Source: Cyclobacterium amurskyense (GTDB taxonomy: Bacteria; Bacteroidota; Bacteroidia; Cytophagales; Cyclobacteriaceae). From it: a stretch of 64,000 nucleotides of DNA. The stretch spans positions 5,783,001-5,847,000 of the forward strand of contig NZ_CP012040.1 in the NCBI RefSeq assembly GCF_001050135.1, in the 5' to 3' direction. How positions within the stretch are numbered: position 1 is the stretch's first letter; every line of letters starts with the position of its first letter. Below the pieces are notes generated by a model, which saw nothing but the letters and a program-made list of their open reading frames with translations, had not been told where the DNA came from and made no database searches. Made by a program: the position numbers and the translations under genes. Shown one piece after another: positions 18,099 through 25,482 of this stretch.

Positions 18099-19109
18099 CT
18101 AAGAAGTTTCATTTAACTTACAGTACCACGATAAAGCGGAGGCAAGCTCTGCTGAGGAGCAACTTGCCAAGGAATAGTCGTTTGGTCCGATAGCGTTGCT
18201 ATTTTCAGACCGGGCCTTGACAGGTTCGGTCTTCTTTTTCCAATTATATTTCTTTCCAATAACGCGTTCGGTATCATGCCTTGTAAAACCTTCGTCATGT
18301 ACTTGGTTAGGTGTTAGATTTCCTAAACTCTCGTGTGGTCTCATATCATTATAGATTTTGATAATTTTAATGATGTATTTTTTCGGGTTGATATTTGTTT
18401 CTCCTGCAATATCCTCCAGCCACTCTTCCTTTAGGATTCCATTTACTCTTTCCGCTATGGCATTTTCATGTGGTGAAGCGGGCTTCGTCATACTGATCCA
18501 AACTTTCTTCTTTTTCAATAGGTCGGTGTAATCATAACTGCAGTACTGTACCCCACGGTCCGAATGATGGACAAGGGAATAATGGTTAATGTTTTCTTGA
18601 GACTGGAAAGCCACCTTCAGGGCTTCAAGTGCTGATTCAGCCTTCAGATCCAGAGAAAGATTCCAGCCCACTATTTTCTGGGAATAAGCATCCGTAATAA
18701 GATACAGATACATGACTTGCCCATTTAGTAAAAGGTAGGTAATATCGGAAACCCATAACTGGTTGGGCCTGTAGACAACCATGTTTTCTACCAGGTTATG
18801 GTACTTCCTAAGCCAATGATGGCTTTGGGTAGTGAAAAACTTCCTTTTTCTTTTGGTTACTAATAACCCGTTCACTCGAAGCAAATCAAACAGTTTATCC
18901 CTGCCTATCTTGATTTTCATTCCTATTAGGTCTTTCTGAATCAGAGGGTTTATCTTTCTCAACCCCCATCTGGATGTTTTGGCCTTCTTTCTGATCTTTA
19001 AAACAAGACTCAAGACCACCTCTTCCTCAAATGCCCCGCGGTAAATATAATTTAAAGCTTTATAGTAGCCCTGCCTGCTCTTGCCAAACAATTCACAAAG
19101 TTGGGCCAA
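18099..19109 (-). CDS. IS3-family transposase OrfB (DDE integrase core)
   Basis: The approximately 336-residue catalytic subunit has an N-terminal HTH_21-like segment with KTSRWGLRKINPLI. The retroviral-type integrase core follows: first Asp in QLWVSDITYLLL, second Asp in LVHHSDRGVQYCS, and Glu in HENAIAERVNGILKEEWL. An RPHESLGNLTPNQVH motif follows the core, as is typical of IS3 members. The displayed start is a TTG at 19109. More likely the protein is made as an OrfAB fusion by -1 frameshifting near the A-rich end of orfA (CCAAAAG around 19115-19121), or by coupled re-initiation. All catalytic residues are intact. Confidence 0.9.
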   Translation of the reverse strand: MAQLCELFGKSRQGYYKALNYIYRGAFEEEVVLSLVLKIRKKAKTSRWGLRKINPLIQKDLIGMKIKIGRDKLFDLLRVNGLLVTKRKRKFFTTQSHHWLRKYHNLVENMVVYRPNQLWVSDITYLLLNGQVMYLYLITDAYSQKIVGWNLSLDLKAESALEALKVAFQSQENINHYSLVHHSDRGVQYCSYDYTDLLKKKKVWISMTKPASPHENAIAERVNGILKEEWLEDIAGETNINPKKYIIKIIKIYNDMRPHESLGNLTPNQVHDEGFTRHDTERVIGKKYNWKKKTEPVKARSENSNAIGPNDYSLASCSSAELASALSWYCKLNETS

Positions 19110-19111
19110 AC

Positions 19112-19504
19112 TTACTTTTGGTTCTTCTTCTCTGAGTCTTTGAACTGTTTGGCACCAGACTTTTTTTCAAGATCTAGCCCATATTCTTCTTTGGCAATAT
19201 CTACCATGATCTGGTATGCCCTGCCCTTCAAACGGCTAAGCTTCAGCTCTTCTTCAAGTTGCCTTATACGGGCTTTTAACTCACTATTGGAATCCTCTTT
19301 TATTGCCATGTTTTTTAAAATCGGAAGAGGATCTTTAGGAAGCCTTCTTTCAAGACCAGCAAAAATCCTCATCCATTCCAAGATAGCGGATTTGCTTTTA
19401 ATTCCATAAATATGCCTTGCCTGTTCTTTGCTTAAAGTACCTGAAAGTACTTCCATAACGATTTTTCTCCTTGCATCTTCGGAGAACTTTTGTAATTCAC
19501 TCAT
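19112..19504 (-). CDS. IS3-family transposase OrfA (DNA-binding subunit)
   Basis: This 130-residue protein has an N-terminal helix-turn-helix (FSEDARRKIVMEVLSG ... QARHIYGIKSKSAILEWMRI). A C-terminal leucine-zipper-like coiled coil (NSELKARIRQLEEELKLSRL) is typical of IS3 OrfA. It binds the terminal repeats and joins OrfB for transposition. The gene starts at ATG 19504, 63 bases inside the right end of the element, and ends two bases before the orfB TTG, in a different frame. The A-rich C-terminus (SEKKNQK) marks the presumed frameshift region. Confidence 0.88.
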   Translation of the reverse strand: MSELQKFSEDARRKIVMEVLSGTLSKEQARHIYGIKSKSAILEWMRIFAGLERRLPKDPLPILKNMAIKEDSNSELKARIRQLEEELKLSRLKGRAYQIMVDIAKEEYGLDLEKKSGAKQFKDSEKKNQK

Positions 19505-19831
19505 TTTGTCCGATTATAGGTTTACAATTTTTAATTAAATTGTGTCAACCTATTTCAGTACACGACCGATTTTCTTGCGATTGCAACACTTCCCGTAAAC
19601 ACGGGACAGGCTTCACCCCTGACTATTGTCAGGACGGAGAAATTCGATTACATAATCCGGGTTAAAAAGAACAATTGAGGCCATGAATTTGAGAATTGCT
19701 AAAGAACAGCCTTAAGTGATTTGACTTTAATAACCCTAGCTAGAACTACTTTTAAGCTTTAACCGTTTGTGTTTATAGTATACAACTGAAGTAAAAAATA
19801 ACAAAGAATAATTTTGGCTTACCGGCTTAAA

Positions 19832-19865
19832 TAAACCATTCAGTTTATAAAATCCAAATGGTTTA
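19832..19865. promoter_or_regulatory. 9-bp inverted repeat just upstream of selO
   Basis: TAAACCATT (19832-19840) and AATGGTTTA (19857-19865) form a perfect inverted repeat with a 16-base spacer ending 12 bases before the selO start codon. It could be an operator or an mRNA hairpin covering the translation start. No regulator gene adjoins it, so the role is unknown. The remaining sequence from 19667 shows no other feature. Confidence 0.35.
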
Positions 19866-19877
19866 ATCTAAGAAAGA

Positions 19878-21440
19878 ATGAAACTCAACATAAAAAACAC
19901 CTTTATAGAAAAATTACCGGCAGACCCTGTTTTGGACAACAGTCGAAGGCAAGTTAAGTCAGCTTGCTTTTCTTATGTAAGGCCAAAACAAACAGCAGAT
20001 CCAAAACTTATACACGTTTCTGATGATATGCTGAAAAATTTAGGCTTAACAGAAGCAGATAGTAAATCCACAGATTTTTTAAATGTGTTTTCAGGAAATA
20101 CTGTAATGGAAAACACAAAACCATACGCCATGTGCTATGGTGGCCATCAGTTTGGCAACTGGGCAGGTCAATTGGGTGATGGCAGGGCCATTAACTTATT
20201 TGAAGTAGAACATGATCACAAGCAATGGGTTGTTCAGCTTAAAGGAGCAGGTGCTACGCCCTACTCTCGGTCAGCTGATGGATTAGCGGTGTTGCGTTCA
20301 TCCATTCGGGAGTACCTATGCAGTGAAGCCATGCATCACCTAGGCATAGCAACCACCAGAGCTTTATCCTTAGCATTAACAGGAGACGAGGTAATGCGTG
20401 ATGTTTTGTACAATGGCAATGCCGAATATGAAAAAGGTGCTGTAGTTAGCCGTATTTCTCCCAGTTTTATTCGCTTTGGTAGTTTTGAAATTTTTGCCTC
20501 AAGGCAGGAAACCGAGACATTAAAAACATTAGTAGACTTTACCATAAATCACCATTTCCCTCATTTGGGCACTCCTTCGAAGACCGTTTATATTGCTTTT
20601 TTTAATGAAGTCGTACAAAAAACATTAAGTATGATTGTCGATTGGCAGCGTGTAGGCTTTGTACATGGGGTGATGAATACTGATAATATGTCTATTTTGG
20701 GTTTGACCATAGATTACGGCCCATATGGTTGGCTGGAGGGTTTTGAAGAAGGTTGGACACCAAACACTACAGATCTTCAGCAAAAGAGATACCGATATGG
20801 CAACCAACCCAATATAGGACTATGGAATTTATACCAACTGGCCAATGCCTTGTACCCATTAATTGAAGAGGTAGAACCTTTAGAGGATGCATTGAATCAA
20901 TACAGAACAGAATTCCCTAAAGCCATGGCACAAATGATGCGTGGCAAAATAGGTTTAAAAACAAATGATCATAGCGACAAAGCTATAATCCAGAATTTGG
21001 AGACCCTTCTTCAACTAACGGAAACCGATATGACGATTTTCTTTAGGAATTTGGCAGCCTTTAAAAAAGACAAGCCGGATGAAGGCCTGGAATTGATTAA
21101 AGAGGCATTTTACACTCCCACAGAAGTGACCGATAACATTAAGCAACAATGGCAAGATTGGTTTCAACATTATGCTACCCGTTTGCAAATGGAAACAGTC
21201 TCGGATTCGGAACGGAAAAAAGCCATGAACGCAATAAACCCCAAATATGTATTGCGCAATTATATGGCTCAACTGGCCATTGACGATGCTGACAAAGGTG
21301 ATTATGCGCTTATTGATGAGTTGTACCAATTATTGAAAAAACCATACAGCGAGCAACCTGAAAATGAAAAATGGTTTACCAAACGACCTGAGTGGGCAAG
21401 GCATAAAGTAGGCTGCTCTATGTTATCCTGTAGCTCTTAA
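19878..21440 (+). CDS. selO: Protein adenylyltransferase SelO (YdiU/UPF0061)
   Basis: This 520-residue pseudokinase transfers AMP from ATP to Ser, Thr or Tyr hydroxyls of target proteins and is linked to redox homeostasis in characterised members. Family landmarks are CYGGHQFGNWAGQLGDGRAI (nucleotide-binding), QLKGAGATPYSRSADG, RSSIREYLCSEAMHHLGIAT, HGVMNTDNMSILGLTIDYGP (metal-binding Asn and Asp), and the far C-terminal GCSMLSCSS. The last corresponds to the conserved CxxS end that carries selenocysteine in animals. Length and motifs are complete. The ATG at 19878 follows a 9-bp inverted repeat. A small conserved-looking protein lies 81 bp downstream in the same direction. Confidence 0.93.
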   Translation: MKLNIKNTFIEKLPADPVLDNSRRQVKSACFSYVRPKQTADPKLIHVSDDMLKNLGLTEADSKSTDFLNVFSGNTVMENTKPYAMCYGGHQFGNWAGQLGDGRAINLFEVEHDHKQWVVQLKGAGATPYSRSADGLAVLRSSIREYLCSEAMHHLGIATTRALSLALTGDEVMRDVLYNGNAEYEKGAVVSRISPSFIRFGSFEIFASRQETETLKTLVDFTINHHFPHLGTPSKTVYIAFFNEVVQKTLSMIVDWQRVGFVHGVMNTDNMSILGLTIDYGPYGWLEGFEEGWTPNTTDLQQKRYRYGNQPNIGLWNLYQLANALYPLIEEVEPLEDALNQYRTEFPKAMAQMMRGKIGLKTNDHSDKAIIQNLETLLQLTETDMTIFFRNLAAFKKDKPDEGLELIKEAFYTPTEVTDNIKQQWQDWFQHYATRLQMETVSDSERKKAMNAINPKYVLRNYMAQLAIDDADKGDYALIDELYQLLKKPYSEQPENEKWFTKRPEWARHKVGCSMLSCSS

Positions 21441-21521
21441 TATAAAAATCCTATAGGCAATCCAATCAATGAAGTCGTTTATGTAAGGATAAGGGACAAA
21501 TGGATCTAAACCGGCAAAGCT

Positions 21522-21773
21522 ATGCTATTGGATTTTATTCATAAACTTCCTATTGGGTATTCAGAGGTGCTTTATGCTGGTAGAAAGTATGGGGTTACCC
21601 GTGCAGACTTTAATAGTGGGATGAGTATTAAAGTTTACGCTGAGGAATTGGGGGGCACCAATTTTATCAGTTTGAATTATTATATAACCTCCAGTAAAGA
21701 GTTGCTAAAACCCTGCGAAATGCCTGAAGAGAAAGTTATTCATTTTTTAAAAAACCTTCAGGTGATAGGTTAA
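21522..21773 (+). CDS. Small conserved protein of unknown function, downstream of selO
   Basis: The 83-residue protein has no signal peptide or membrane segment. Composition and codon use look genuinely coding. It shows GYSEVLYAGRKYGVTRADF, SIKVYAEELGGTNFISLNYY and a conserved-looking LKPCEMPEEKVIHFL. I recall similar short Bacteroidota proteins carrying a peptide-methionine sulfoxide reductase label, but there is no GCFW or other catalytic Msr motif here, so I do not assign that activity. Its position 81 bp after selO, on the same strand with no terminator between, suggests co-transcription and perhaps a redox-related role. Confidence 0.7.
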   Translation: MLLDFIHKLPIGYSEVLYAGRKYGVTRADFNSGMSIKVYAEELGGTNFISLNYYITSSKELLKPCEMPEEKVIHFLKNLQVIG

Positions 21774-21806
21774 TTGCAATCCAAAATATAATTCACGTAT
21801 TCCTCT

Positions 21807-22181
21807 TCACTGTTCCACCCCTGCTTTTGCAAAAATATCCTGCAATTCTTTTTCAATTGGAAAAGGCTGTAAAGGGGGCACATTTGCTCCTCCGGGATTG
21901 CCCACAGGTACTTTACCTACAAAGGACTTCACTCCTCCAAAAATCAATCGTGGAATTTGTCCGAAGATTTCTTTCAAACTTTTAATCTTAAAACCAAACT
22001 GCAACATTTTCCAGTGAACATAACTGTGTTCGTAAGGGTATCTTTGTCCCAATATATGGGCTTTTTCCAAATGCATCCATGCATTTTCTAGATTTCCAGC
22101 ATTGTACTCAATGCTATACTTCTTAATCTGCTCTTTAAAATAAGGTGCTAATTTAGTGGGAATCGAAGTGTAAAGTTTCAT
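21807..22181 (-). CDS. DUF3703 family protein
   Basis: This 124-residue cytoplasmic protein carries the DUF3703 pattern: an N-terminal helix region with NLENAWMHLEKAHILGQRYP, then HSYVHWKMLQFGFK, and a glycine-rich tail GKVPVGNPGGANVPPLQPFP. In known members the His-containing AHILGQ...HxxVHxxML segment is invariant and may bind metal, but no function is established. It is convergent with the small gene after selO (33 bp apart). The start ATG at 22181 is clear. Confidence 0.85.
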   Translation of the reverse strand: MKLYTSIPTKLAPYFKEQIKKYSIEYNAGNLENAWMHLEKAHILGQRYPYEHSYVHWKMLQFGFKIKSLKEIFGQIPRLIFGGVKSFVGKVPVGNPGGANVPPLQPFPIEKELQDIFAKAGVEQ

Positions 22182-22285
22182 ACTTAAAACTTTTAGGATT
22201 TATATTGGAAATATACCTTCAAATCCCTAACGATTTTTACCCACCAAATGGTTGAGGGTAAATCACTTTTTTTAATGAAAAATCA

Positions 22286-22505
22286 TTGAACCCGAAATAT
22301 GCAATAGATAATCTATTACGTGCTGAAATCGCTTCAAAATCAGCCACTTCGTTGCTGTTTACAATTTCCCCATAGCGGTGCTATGCTAAAATCTCCAAAC
22401 AGCCTGATTTTTCTTGCGATTGCAACACTTCCCGTAAACACGGGACAGGCTTCACCCCTGACTATTGTCAGGACGGAGAAATCCTATTACATAATTCGGG
22501 TTGAA
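22286..22505 (+). repeat. TTNAA-MITE copy C (210 bp) with TTGAA target duplications
   Basis: The element at 22291-22500 begins CCCGAAATATGCAATAG and ends TTACATAATTCGGG. It is bracketed by TTGAA at 22286-22290 and 22501-22505. It has the same orientation as copies A, B and E, and lies between the DUF3703 gene and the sulfatase terminator. Confidence 0.9.
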
Positions 22506-22551
22506 CATATAGGTTATCGTTCAAAATCAATAAACAAAAGCTAATCTAAGT

Positions 22552-22586
22552 TAAAAAAACAAGGAAAGGGATAAAATCCCTTTCCT
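22552..22586 (-). terminator. Rho-independent terminator of the sulfatase/SusCD operon
   Basis: Read on the minus strand, a 10-bp stem (AGGAAAGGGA / TCCCTTTCCT, 22562-22586) with a 5-base loop is followed by TTG and a run of seven T residues (22552-22558). It starts 9 bases after the stop codon of the sulfatase gene at 22595. Confidence 0.85.
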
Positions 22587-22594
22587 AAATAATA

Positions 22595-23932
22595 TTATTT
22601 ACCCCACCAATTATCCAGTGAAGCAGTGAGTTTCTTCACTACCTCAGGATGTTTATCGGCTAAGTTGTTTTCTTCCAATGGATCCTTTAGAATATCGTAA
22701 AGCAAAACTTCCTGCGTGTCCTTATTGGCTACGCCAGGAACAATGATTTTCCAGGGACTAGTGATAAGAATTCTGCTCTCCAGTGTTTCTTCCTTAGCAT
22801 TTACTCCTTTCATGTCATGGGCAAAATCCTGACTGTAGATCACCTTTCTTTTCTTCAGTGTTTTCTTATCCATAATATTGATTCCTTGCATATCCGGAAG
22901 CGGGTCTAGGCCTACAGCAGCCATAGTCGTCACCGCCATGTCAATGCTACTTGTCAAATTGGAATGATCCATTTTGGGCTTTATTTTACCCGGCCACTTG
23001 TAAATAATAGGTGTTCTAATACCCATATCTTGAGGGGCTTGTTTGGAACCTTCCACATATTTATTGGGCACATTTGGATCCTGTATCCAGCCATTGTCCG
23101 TGACAAAGACTACCAAAGTATTTTCAGAGAGTCCTTTTTCTTCCACCCTATCCAAGAGCTGCCCGACCGTAATGTCAAACCACTCACACATGGCCCAATA
23201 AGCAGCAACTGATTTGGTAGGTGCTAAAGGCAAGTACTTCTGGAGTAAGGAATCCGGTGGATTGTGTGGGGAATGAGGTAAGAAGGGCGCATACCATACA
23301 AAAAACGGTTTATCCTCATCTATCGCATGATCCATAAAATCAAATATTGGATCCATTCCTTCACGACCTATTTTAAGCCCAACATCTCCATGTCTTCCAC
23401 CTCGGCTAGGATCACCATGCGTCATTCCATGCGTAAAACCACCCTCTTTGTAGTTTCCGCCCCACCATTTTCCTGCCTGAAAAGAAAGGTATCCCAATTT
23501 TTTCAAAACCATTGGTATGGTAGGATGTTTCTGAAATTCATCCAGGTAATCTTTATACAGTCTAGATCTGGCCATTTGCCAATCATTACTGTAACGCTTT
23601 CCCTCAAATGCGAATTCAGGATCATTACCGGTAATCCCATGCTGATAGGGATACAAGCCTGTGATAATACTGGCTAAAGACGGACTACAAAGTGGTGCTG
23701 TCACATAGCCTCTGGTAAATGTATGTCCTTCCTCCGCCAACTTGTCAATATTTGGCGTTTCAATATGTGGGTGCCCCGTAAAACCGTAGTCATTCCACGA
23801 TTGATCATCCGAAAGGATATAGATAATGTTGGGTTTTTCTCCTTGGGCATAGGATGTCATTTTGGTAAATGACACCAAAATGCACATCATGAGCACCCAT
23901 TTCAAAGAACGAATCCTACTTGTTTTTTTCAT
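22595..23932 (-). CDS. Secreted sulfatase-family protein with atypical CSPSL active-site motif
   Basis: This 445-residue sulfatase-fold protein has a cleavable signal peptide (to about SYAQ30). The fold landmarks are clear: NIIYILSDDQSWNDYGF (metal Asp pair), FVWYAPFLPHSPH, VVFVTDNGW and a C-terminal LLYDILKDPLEENNLAD. The activating segment reads APLCSPSLASIITGLYP, with Cys82 in C-S-P-S-L. The arginine of the canonical CxPxR formylglycine motif is leucine, and the usual TGR is TGL. I checked the codon (TTA). It ends the sigma/FecR/SusCD operon 26 bp after susD, so it probably acts on the imported glycan. It may form a subfamily with altered maturation or a non-sulfatase hydrolase. Confidence 0.88.
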   Translation of the reverse strand: MKKTSRIRSLKWVLMMCILVSFTKMTSYAQGEKPNIIYILSDDQSWNDYGFTGHPHIETPNIDKLAEEGHTFTRGYVTAPLCSPSLASIITGLYPYQHGITGNDPEFAFEGKRYSNDWQMARSRLYKDYLDEFQKHPTIPMVLKKLGYLSFQAGKWWGGNYKEGGFTHGMTHGDPSRGGRHGDVGLKIGREGMDPIFDFMDHAIDEDKPFFVWYAPFLPHSPHNPPDSLLQKYLPLAPTKSVAAYWAMCEWFDITVGQLLDRVEEKGLSENTLVVFVTDNGWIQDPNVPNKYVEGSKQAPQDMGIRTPIIYKWPGKIKPKMDHSNLTSSIDMAVTTMAAVGLDPLPDMQGINIMDKKTLKKRKVIYSQDFAHDMKGVNAKEETLESRILITSPWKIIVPGVANKDTQEVLLYDILKDPLEENNLADKHPEVVKKLTASLDNWWGK

Positions 23933-23958
23933 TTTAATTTATTTTGGTTATTGCGTTT

Positions 23959-25437
23959 TTAATAGCCCGAATTTTGTTCCAATCTGTTAATCAATATCTG
24001 CTCTGCAGGGATAGGTGCCAATAATTTATTCGCTGTAATATTGAAAGAAGCATCAAATAAGAAAGGTTTCATTTCTTTTTCCCTGACCCCATGAGCAGAC
24101 ATAACCTCCACTGCTTTGCCACTTCTCTTTAGGTCGTACCACCTTTGGTTTTCGAAACAAAACTCTACCTGACGTTCATGCATAATCAAGTCTTGTAAAC
24201 TTGTTTGATCATATCCGTTTAGCGCATCTGTTAGTCCAGCACGATTTCTTACCATTTCTACAAAAGGAATGGCTTCTCCCGTTCTGCCCAAGCCATTTAA
24301 AGCCTCTGCATACATAAGTAAAACATCCGAATAGCGCAATACAGGCATATTGTCTCCACATCTATCATCAGGGGCAGAAACTGGTGGTTTGAATTTCCCA
24401 ATATAGGACAAATCTCTTATTTCACCATCCCAATCGGGTCCTGTCCAGGTGTTGATTGAAACAGCTTTTCTTTTATCACCCTCCTCAAAAGCATTAACAA
24501 GATCTTCAGTAGGTATATTCCAACCTGCAGACACCATGCTTATATTCGGTCTGTTTGTGATCTCTCCTTCAGAGCTCCAAGGGGCAAACATAAAAATAAA
24601 CCTATTGGAAAGATCTCTGTTATTTTCAGAATACTGAATGGAAAAAAGCGTTTCAGTAAAATCAGGATTAGAAGGATCATACAAGTCCGCATATTCAGGA
24701 AGTAGACTGTATTGACCGGAATCAATCACTTCTTTGAGAACACTTGCTGCTTGGGTATAATTCTTCTGAGTTAGGTAAACCTTACCCAAAAGTGCCTGAG
24801 CCGCATATTTATTGGCTCTACCATCTTCATGAACTGCCGTAGCATTGGAGAAATGAGTGGTAGCACTTTCCAGATCACTGATGATTTGCTGGTAAACCTG
24901 CTCCTCAGTTGATCGGTCTATATTGACTGCTTCTTGGGCTGTAATGGGCGTGGTTACCAAAGGAACGCCTCCGTATTGCCGTACCAAATTAAAATAATAG
25001 AGGGCTCTTAAGAACAAGGCCTCTCCTTCTGATCTGTCTTTATAGGCTTCATTTGACCAAGAAACTCCTTCTCTGTCAATTTCTGCCAATAATTTATTGC
25101 ATCGGGTGATGCCATTATAGGACAGGTCCCAGAATTGCCCATAACCTCTATTGTCAGAAGTGATGATAAACTGGTCAATTACACCTCTCACTGCTTCACC
25201 TGTTCTGATATTGTATTGGAAACTTGTATTGTCTGATATCAATTCTGCCAACACCCAATGTAAATCCTTTTCGTAATTTCTCATGGGTACATAGCAACCA
25301 TTGGCCAACAGGATAAATTCTTCCTGGGTCTGATAGAAATTGCCTTCATTTAAAGTCGTCTCTGGGAAGATTTCTAGAAAATCCTCTGAACAAGAGCTCA
25401 TTCCCAAAAAGACAAGTATATATAGTAACTTTTTCAT
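23959..25437 (-). CDS. SusD/RagB family glycan-binding lipoprotein
   Basis: The 492-residue surface lipoprotein has lipobox GMSSC (Cys16) followed by the SusD N-terminus DFLEIFPETTLNEGNFY. TPR-like helices contain EGEALFLRALYYFNLVRQYG and GRANKYAAQALLGKVYLTQK. The C-terminal RagB domain has PVLRYSDVLLMYAEALNGLG and FCFENQRWYDLKRSG. It caps the SusC porin and binds incoming oligosaccharide at the cell surface. It lies 45 bp after susC in the same operon, with the sulfatase next. The ligand cannot be predicted from sequence alone. Confidence 0.95.
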   Translation of the reverse strand: MKKLLYILVFLGMSSCSEDFLEIFPETTLNEGNFYQTQEEFILLANGCYVPMRNYEKDLHWVLAELISDNTSFQYNIRTGEAVRGVIDQFIITSDNRGYGQFWDLSYNGITRCNKLLAEIDREGVSWSNEAYKDRSEGEALFLRALYYFNLVRQYGGVPLVTTPITAQEAVNIDRSTEEQVYQQIISDLESATTHFSNATAVHEDGRANKYAAQALLGKVYLTQKNYTQAASVLKEVIDSGQYSLLPEYADLYDPSNPDFTETLFSIQYSENNRDLSNRFIFMFAPWSSEGEITNRPNISMVSAGWNIPTEDLVNAFEEGDKRKAVSINTWTGPDWDGEIRDLSYIGKFKPPVSAPDDRCGDNMPVLRYSDVLLMYAEALNGLGRTGEAIPFVEMVRNRAGLTDALNGYDQTSLQDLIMHERQVEFCFENQRWYDLKRSGKAVEVMSAHGVREKEMKPFLFDASFNITANKLLAPIPAEQILINRLEQNSGY

Positions 25438-25482
25438 GTCTGATTAATTTTTGTGAATCTCAGGTTTCGATTACAAATGCGT

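Larger units (their letters stand above)
18040..19567 (-). mobile_element. IS3-family insertion sequence (about 1528 bp) nested in MITE copy B
   Basis: The element has imperfect terminal inverted repeats of about 25 bp: left end GTCTCGTCCTGAAAATGG then TTGACAC (18040-18064), right end GTGTCAACCTATTTCAGT then ACACGACC (19542-19567). About 20 of 25 positions match. It is flanked by a GATT direct repeat at 18036-18039 and 19568-19571. The internal cargo is two minus-strand genes, orfA and orfB, with orfB in the -1 frame, as usual for IS3 elements. The exact end is uncertain by one to three bases. It appears complete and possibly active. Confidence 0.9.
17916..19666 (+). repeat. TTNAA-MITE copy B, split by an IS3-family insertion
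   Basis: The left part is 17921-18039 and the right part is 19572-19661 (209 bp in total), bracketed by TTAAA at 17916-17920 and 19662-19666. The two halves join seamlessly when the element at 18040-19567 and one copy of GATT are removed, and then align with copies A and C. The MITE insertion therefore predates the IS insertion. Confidence 0.9.

Noticed and set aside
19112..19140. Classical A6G slippery heptamer for the IS orfA-orfB frameshift
   Set aside because: Only a four-A run (CCAAAAG) is present, so programmed frameshifting remains possible but is not demonstrated. Coupled re-initiation at TTG is equally open.
21522..21773. Peptide methionine sulfoxide reductase for the small gene after selO
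   Set aside because: It lacks the catalytic Cys motif and is far too short for MsrA or MsrB. The label is kept only as a remembered annotation, not an assignment.
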